DNA of 64,000 nt from Glutamicibacter sp. JL.03c (GTDB lineage Bacteria; Actinomycetota; Actinomycetes; Actinomycetales; Micrococcaceae). Of the stretch, positions 61,165 through 64,000 are shown in pieces. Position 1 is the first letter of the stretch, and the number at the start of each line of letters is the position of its first letter. The stretch covers positions 992,001 through 1,056,000 of the forward strand of contig NZ_CP107575.1 in NCBI RefSeq assembly GCF_025854375.1. Reading direction: 5' to 3'. Made by a program: the position numbers and the translations under genes. The notes beneath the pieces were generated by a model. The model was not told the origin of the DNA. It did not search any database and was given only the letters and a program-made list of their open reading frames with translations.

Positions 61165-61434
61165 ATGGCATTGGATGCCACTATCAAGAACGAAATCATC
61201 AAGGCTTACGCTACCCACGAGGGTGACACCGGTTCGCCTGAGGTTCAGATTGCCGTCATGTCCCGCCGTATTTCGGACCTGACCGAGCACCTGAAGATGC
61301 ACAAGCATGACCACCACACCCGCCGTGGCCTGATGGCTCTGGTTGGTCGTCGTCGTCGTATGCTCGGCTACCTGAAGAACACCGACATCGAGCGTTACCG
61401 TTCGCTGATCGAGCGCTTGGGCCTGCGTAAGTAG
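61165..61434 (+). CDS. rpsO: 30S ribosomal protein S15
   Basis: An 89-residue ribosomal protein that binds 16S rRNA early in 30S assembly. Full standard length with [44 protein letters not shown] and the closing [12 protein letters not shown]. The ATG at 61165 is preceded by a good Shine-Dalgarno. A strong terminator follows, so it is a monocistronic unit here; pnp is not within the window. Confidence 0.97.
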   Translation: MALDATIKNEIIKAYATHEGDTGSPEVQIAVMSRRISDLTEHLKMHKHDHHTRRGLMALVGRRRRMLGYLKNTDIERYRSLIERLGLRK

Positions 61435-61456
61435 TCTCTCGCGCTGGTGCGAAGAT

Positions 61457-61490
61457 CCCCGCCTTCCTTGTGGAAGGCGGGGACTTTTTT
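61457..61490 (+). terminator. Terminator after rpsO
   Basis: CCCCGCCTTCC (61457-61467) pairs perfectly with GGAAGGCGGGG (61472-61482), then ACTTTTTT: a textbook intrinsic terminator. Confidence 0.92.
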
Positions 61491-61550
61491 ATGGCCGAAA
61501 GGCCTCATGAGGGAATTTTCCACTGAATTTCTTGCAGCACTGTTCCAACC

Positions 61551-61607
61551 CGTTATGTTGTTGACGGCCCCTATGATCCTCTTTCAGGGGCTGGCAACAA
61601 CATAACG
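61551..61607. repeat. 57-bp nested palindrome
   Basis: The outer arms CGTTATGTTGTTG (61551-61563) and CAACAACATAACG (61595-61607) are exact complements. The inner arms GCCCCT (61567-61572) and AGGGGC (61586-61591) are too. It sits at the truncated end of the MetE-like pseudogene and could be a terminator or a miniature mobile-element-like sequence. Confidence 0.65.
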
Positions 61608-61933
61608 CGAAGAGCGGCGAACTTCCGTTTCAGCCCGCCGGTCCACGGTCGTAGATTCCAAGCCTTCAAGGTGTGCGAAGGAATAGCTCCACCAGGCCCC
61701 GTAGTCCACCGGCGAGGACATCGTACGGCCGTATTCGCCATCATTGGGAATATCAATCCCGGCAATGCGTTTTAGCTGGACGACATCCGCCACAGCGGGT
61801 AAGAGCAATTCGGTAAAACCGGCAACATCCTCGGGATAGTTCTCCTTGGCCGCGTTGCCGCCAAGAGCTCCGGGGTGCGCGGCAGGGAGCCGGCGTGGGT
61901 GGTAAGGATATGATCCGGGGCCTGCGAAGACAT
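61584..61933 (-). pseudogene. Truncated, frameshifted MetE-like methionine synthase
   Basis: From ATG 61933 it reads HILTTHAGSLPRTPELLAA, the start of cobalamin-independent methionine synthase-like (UROD/MetE) proteins. Near 61863 the frame shifts: one A appears missing in GCGGCAACGCGG, and restoring it gives the expected AANAAKENYPED. In the new frame it continues with VVQLKRIAGIDIPNDGEYGRT and DYGAWWSYSFAHLEGLE, then stops at 61584 next to a palindrome. Only about 115 of the usual ~370 residues remain. Confidence 0.85.
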
Positions 61934-62164
61934 GCCAAAGCCACCTTTCCATCGGTTCTGGCGGTAGCACCATATCCGCAAAAGCTCATTCTTCATCAGC
62001 TGGATAGGTTGCTGCGGCATCGCAGAGCCAGGTCTCTCGGCCACTCGGGATGGGTACACATCAATCACTATCAGCTCTTTGGGCTCGGCTGCGAAGTGCT
62101 GGATCCTCGTTGAGCCAGCCTCTAGCTGGAGAACGTTATCGTGGAACTCAGTGGGCCGAAAAGA

Positions 62165-62205
62165 GCTTGAACCCGTGCGATGGCACGGGTTCAAGCGCAA
62201 TTTTT
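62165..62205. terminator. Bidirectional terminator left of the PfpI-type gene
   Basis: GCTTGAACCCGTGC (62165-62178) pairs perfectly with GCACGGGTTCAAGC (62183-62196). TTTTT follows on the plus strand (62201-62205) and TCTTTT on the minus strand, where it would end the DJ-1/PfpI gene. Confidence 0.85.
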
Positions 62206-62235
62206 ACGTCATCTTTGCGAGGGTGACGCCGATTT

Positions 62236-62961
62236 TTAGTCCGCTTCGGCTTCGGCAGCGGCTTCTTCGGCTGCCTTTTCCTGGTGGATTACTTCTGCGA
62301 GAAGCTTCTCCATCTCCTTAGCGACTCCTGCGGCCGACGCAGGGTTCTGGCCGGTGACCAGACGTTCGGAGACTTGAACGTTCTCTTCAAAATTATCCGC
62401 GGGGATATGGTTGGCGCCTTGCTCGACCAGTTTGTCGGCCAAGAAGAAGGGGATGATCTGATCCTTGCCAACGGCTATTTCCTCATCGTTGGTGAAGGCC
62501 GCGACATCCTTGCCGCTGAGCAGCTTGATGCCGTGGTGCAGTTCCACATCGAGCAGACCCGCCGGGCCATGGCACACTGCGCCGACGACTCCACCCTTGT
62601 TATAAATATCCCCAATGAGCTTTTGCAGGCCTTCATTGTCGGGGAAATCCCACATGGTGCCGTGACCGCCTACTAGGTAGATCGCGTCGTATTGCTCCGG
62701 GTCAATGACTTCCACCCTGGCCGTGTTGTACAGGCCGGCCCGGGTCGTTTCATCTTCAGTGAATTGCACCTGGATTGGATCGTCCGTATCGACAGTGTCA
62801 CGGGGAGGCTGTCCGCCCTTGATCGAGGCAAAGTCGACGAAATGCCCTGAATCTCGGAAGACCTTCCAAGGATGAGCTGCTTCCGCGACGTTATATCCGG
62901 TGGGGTCTCCGCCAGCACCGAGTTCGGAAACGCTAGTTAGGACCATCAGGATTTTCTTCAC
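62236..62961 (-). CDS. DJ-1/PfpI-family protein (type 1 glutamine amidotransferase domain)
   Basis: A 241-residue protein of the Hsp31/YajL-like branch. The nucleophile is Cys130 in GAVCHGPAGLLDV, with adjacent His131 and an upstream Glu27 in NVAEAAHP as the triad-like partner. YLVGGHGTMWDFPDN is also diagnostic. Such proteins act as glyoxalase III, deglycase or chaperone. A Glu/Ala-rich tail (EKAAEEAAAEAEAD) is extra. GTG 62961 is selected by AAGGAG seven bases upstream; ATG 62979 lies before that site. Confidence 0.9.
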   Translation of the reverse strand: MKKILMVLTSVSELGAGGDPTGYNVAEAAHPWKVFRDSGHFVDFASIKGGQPPRDTVDTDDPIQVQFTEDETTRAGLYNTARVEVIDPEQYDAIYLVGGHGTMWDFPDNEGLQKLIGDIYNKGGVVGAVCHGPAGLLDVELHHGIKLLSGKDVAAFTNDEEIAVGKDQIIPFFLADKLVEQGANHIPADNFEENVQVSERLVTGQNPASAAGVAKEMEKLLAEVIHQEKAAEEAAAEAEAD

Positions 62962-63043
62962 GGGGTACTCCTTTCGCATTTGTCCTCCCAGCCTTGTACA
63001 AAGTTGGCAAGGCTTCAACCGCACCTAGGCGGTTTCCAGAGTT

Positions 63044-64000
63044 CTATGCGATTGCTCCCTGTTTGGAGGGGGATTCAGGCAAGCGAAGCATCAGGATTCC
63101 CAGCAAAGCAATAGCCAAGATCACGGCGGCCAGGGCCCATAAGCCCGCCGAGACGCTGGCCGCGGCAGCGACGGCACCCACCAGGATCGGACCGCCGGCG
63201 TCCCCGAGTTCGCGCCCGAGTTCTGCTGATCCCATGGTGCGCCCAATGCGTTCTTCGGGAGTCGTCGAGGCTAGATGCGCAAAGCCCAGCGGTGTAGCGA
63301 TCCCGACGCCGGTTCCCAGAAGCAGCGCGCTCAGCAACAATGTGGCAAAGCTTTGCCAGATCGCGACCGAGACCAGTCCCGCGATGAGCAGCAGGAGGCC
63401 AAGAGCCATGCCTGCGGCAAAACTGATCTTGGCCTGGTCCTTGATCCGGCCGATCCATGGCTGTACGAGGGCCGAACAGATCGCCAATATCGACACCACG
63501 CCCATGCTTTGCATCTCGTCGAGTCCGAGCCTCGAGCCGATCAGCGGCAGGAAGCCAACGGCCGCGCCCAACGCGCCGGTAGCCGCAGCCAGAACCATGG
63601 TCGGCACCAGGAAACCGGGCTGCACCGTTTGGCGCGCAAGATCTGCCAGCGTGTAACGCCGCTTGGGGAGCATGGGCAGGACCGGCACTCTGCGCCACAC
63701 CCAGATCGCCGCGGTCAACGAGATTACTGCCATGAAGGCAAAGAGCGCGGGGAAGCCGGAGACGAAGATCAAGCCGGCACCGATCAGGGGGCCCAAGACG
63801 TAGCCGAGGGTTTTCCAAGCGCCGTATCGGCCGAAATACTGGCCAGGGCGAGGCCCGGAGAGCCGAGCCACCGCTGCGGAGGCCGCGGGCGAAAACGCCG
63901 AGGCCGCAGCACCCTGGCCAAGCCGGACCAGGCCCAGAGCAAGTGCTGAATGCGCGAAGATGCCCAGGGTCGACATGAGTGCGAATACAATGAGGCCGCC
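63044..64000 (-). CDS. MFS transporter, 5' part beyond window
   Basis: At least 318 residues of a major facilitator superfamily permease; the frame stays open to the right edge (GGLIVFALMSTLGIF precedes an internal Met). About eight to nine hydrophobic helices are visible. The MFS motif region GQGAAASAFSPAASAAVARL and the later loop GRIKDQAKISFAAGMALGLLL resemble drug or sugar exporters of the YfmO/multidrug type. Its C-terminus is LPESPSKQGAIA. Substrate unknown. Confidence 0.88.
   Translation of the reverse strand, partial: GGLIVFALMSTLGIFAHSALALGLVRLGQGAAASAFSPAASAAVARLSGPRPGQYFGRYGAWKTLGYVLGPLIGAGLIFVSGFPALFAFMAVISLTAAIWVWRRVPVLPMLPKRRYTLADLARQTVQPGFLVPTMVLAAATGALGAAVGFLPLIGSRLGLDEMQSMGVVSILAICSALVQPWIGRIKDQAKISFAAGMALGLLLLIAGLVSVAIWQSFATLLLSALLLGTGVGIATPLGFAHLASTTPEERIGRTMGSAELGRELGDAGGPILVGAVAAAASVSAGLWALAAVILAIALLGILMLRLPESPSKQGAIA

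Noticed and set aside
61996-62200. Minus-strand reading upstream of the MetE-like start (FHDNVLQLEAGSTRIQHFAAE)
   Set aside because: Protein-like, but I could not match it to a family or find a start; could be more gene debris.
1-64000. tRNA, rRNA, CRISPR array, insertion sequence, phage attachment site or replication origin
   Set aside because: Looked for across both strands by eye; none was seen. A tRNAscan-type or repeat search would settle this.

Overview
This is a high-GC actinobacterial chromosome segment. Gene content and synteny (tsf-pyrH-frr-cdsA; dxr-rip1-ispG; rimP-nusA-ylxR-infB-rbfA; truB-ribF-rpsO; a SigK/RskA pair; long actinobacterial IF2) point to the Micrococcaceae, probably an Arthrobacter- or Glutamicibacter-like organism. 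That assignment rests on family recognition, not on a database search. Most of the window is core chromosome. I saw no insertion sequence, prophage, CRISPR array, tRNA or rRNA.

Layout. 1-4.1 kb: translation, nucleotide and lipid genes (tsf end, pyrH, frr, cdsA, a DivIVA-domain protein). 4.2-11.6 kb: a divergent MarR/EamA exporter pair, then two sodium:solute symporters, each with a small membrane protein, flanking a LytS/LytTR two-component system. 11.7-15.7 kb: an Lrp-type regulator divergent from a branched-chain 2-oxoacid dehydrogenase E1alpha-E1beta-E2 operon. 15.9-28 kb: two consecutive peptide ABC importer operons of the same design (lipoprotein, hairpin, two permeases, fused double ATPase). 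28-31 kb: small proteins, a GNAT enzyme, and a TetR regulator divergent from an acyl-CoA dehydrogenase.

31-37 kb: MEP isoprenoid genes dxr and ispG with the site-2 protease, interrupted by YciI, ArfB and an FMN reductase. 37.3-39.6 kb: three tandem paralogous lipoproteins of unknown function, followed by a decayed GAF regulator pseudogene. 40.7-51.2 kb: proS, a TSUP exporter, a DUF4439-like protein and the rimP-nusA-ylxR-infB-rbfA transcription/translation cluster. 51.4-57.2 kb: a block separating rbfA from truB, with a MarR/DinB-like pair and a fasciclin lipoprotein-sigK-rskA-molybdopterin oxidoreductase locus. Two putative SigK-type promoters (CAATCC-N15-CCGAAA/T) lie in front of its first and last genes. 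57.5-64 kb: truB, two small membrane proteins, ribF, a methyltransferase, rpsO, a frameshifted and truncated MetE-like pseudogene, a DJ-1/PfpI protein and a partial MFS transporter.

The most interesting non-coding signals are: (i) several regulators and housekeeping genes that look leaderless, with a -10 box 5-7 nt before the start codon, including a divergent MarR/EamA pair whose operator covers the exporter start codon; (ii) a 10-bp inverted repeat that can bury the infB Shine-Dalgarno sequence; (iii) the SigK-like promoter pair; (iv) very long perfect palindromes at gene ends; (v) tandem hairpins in the proS leader.
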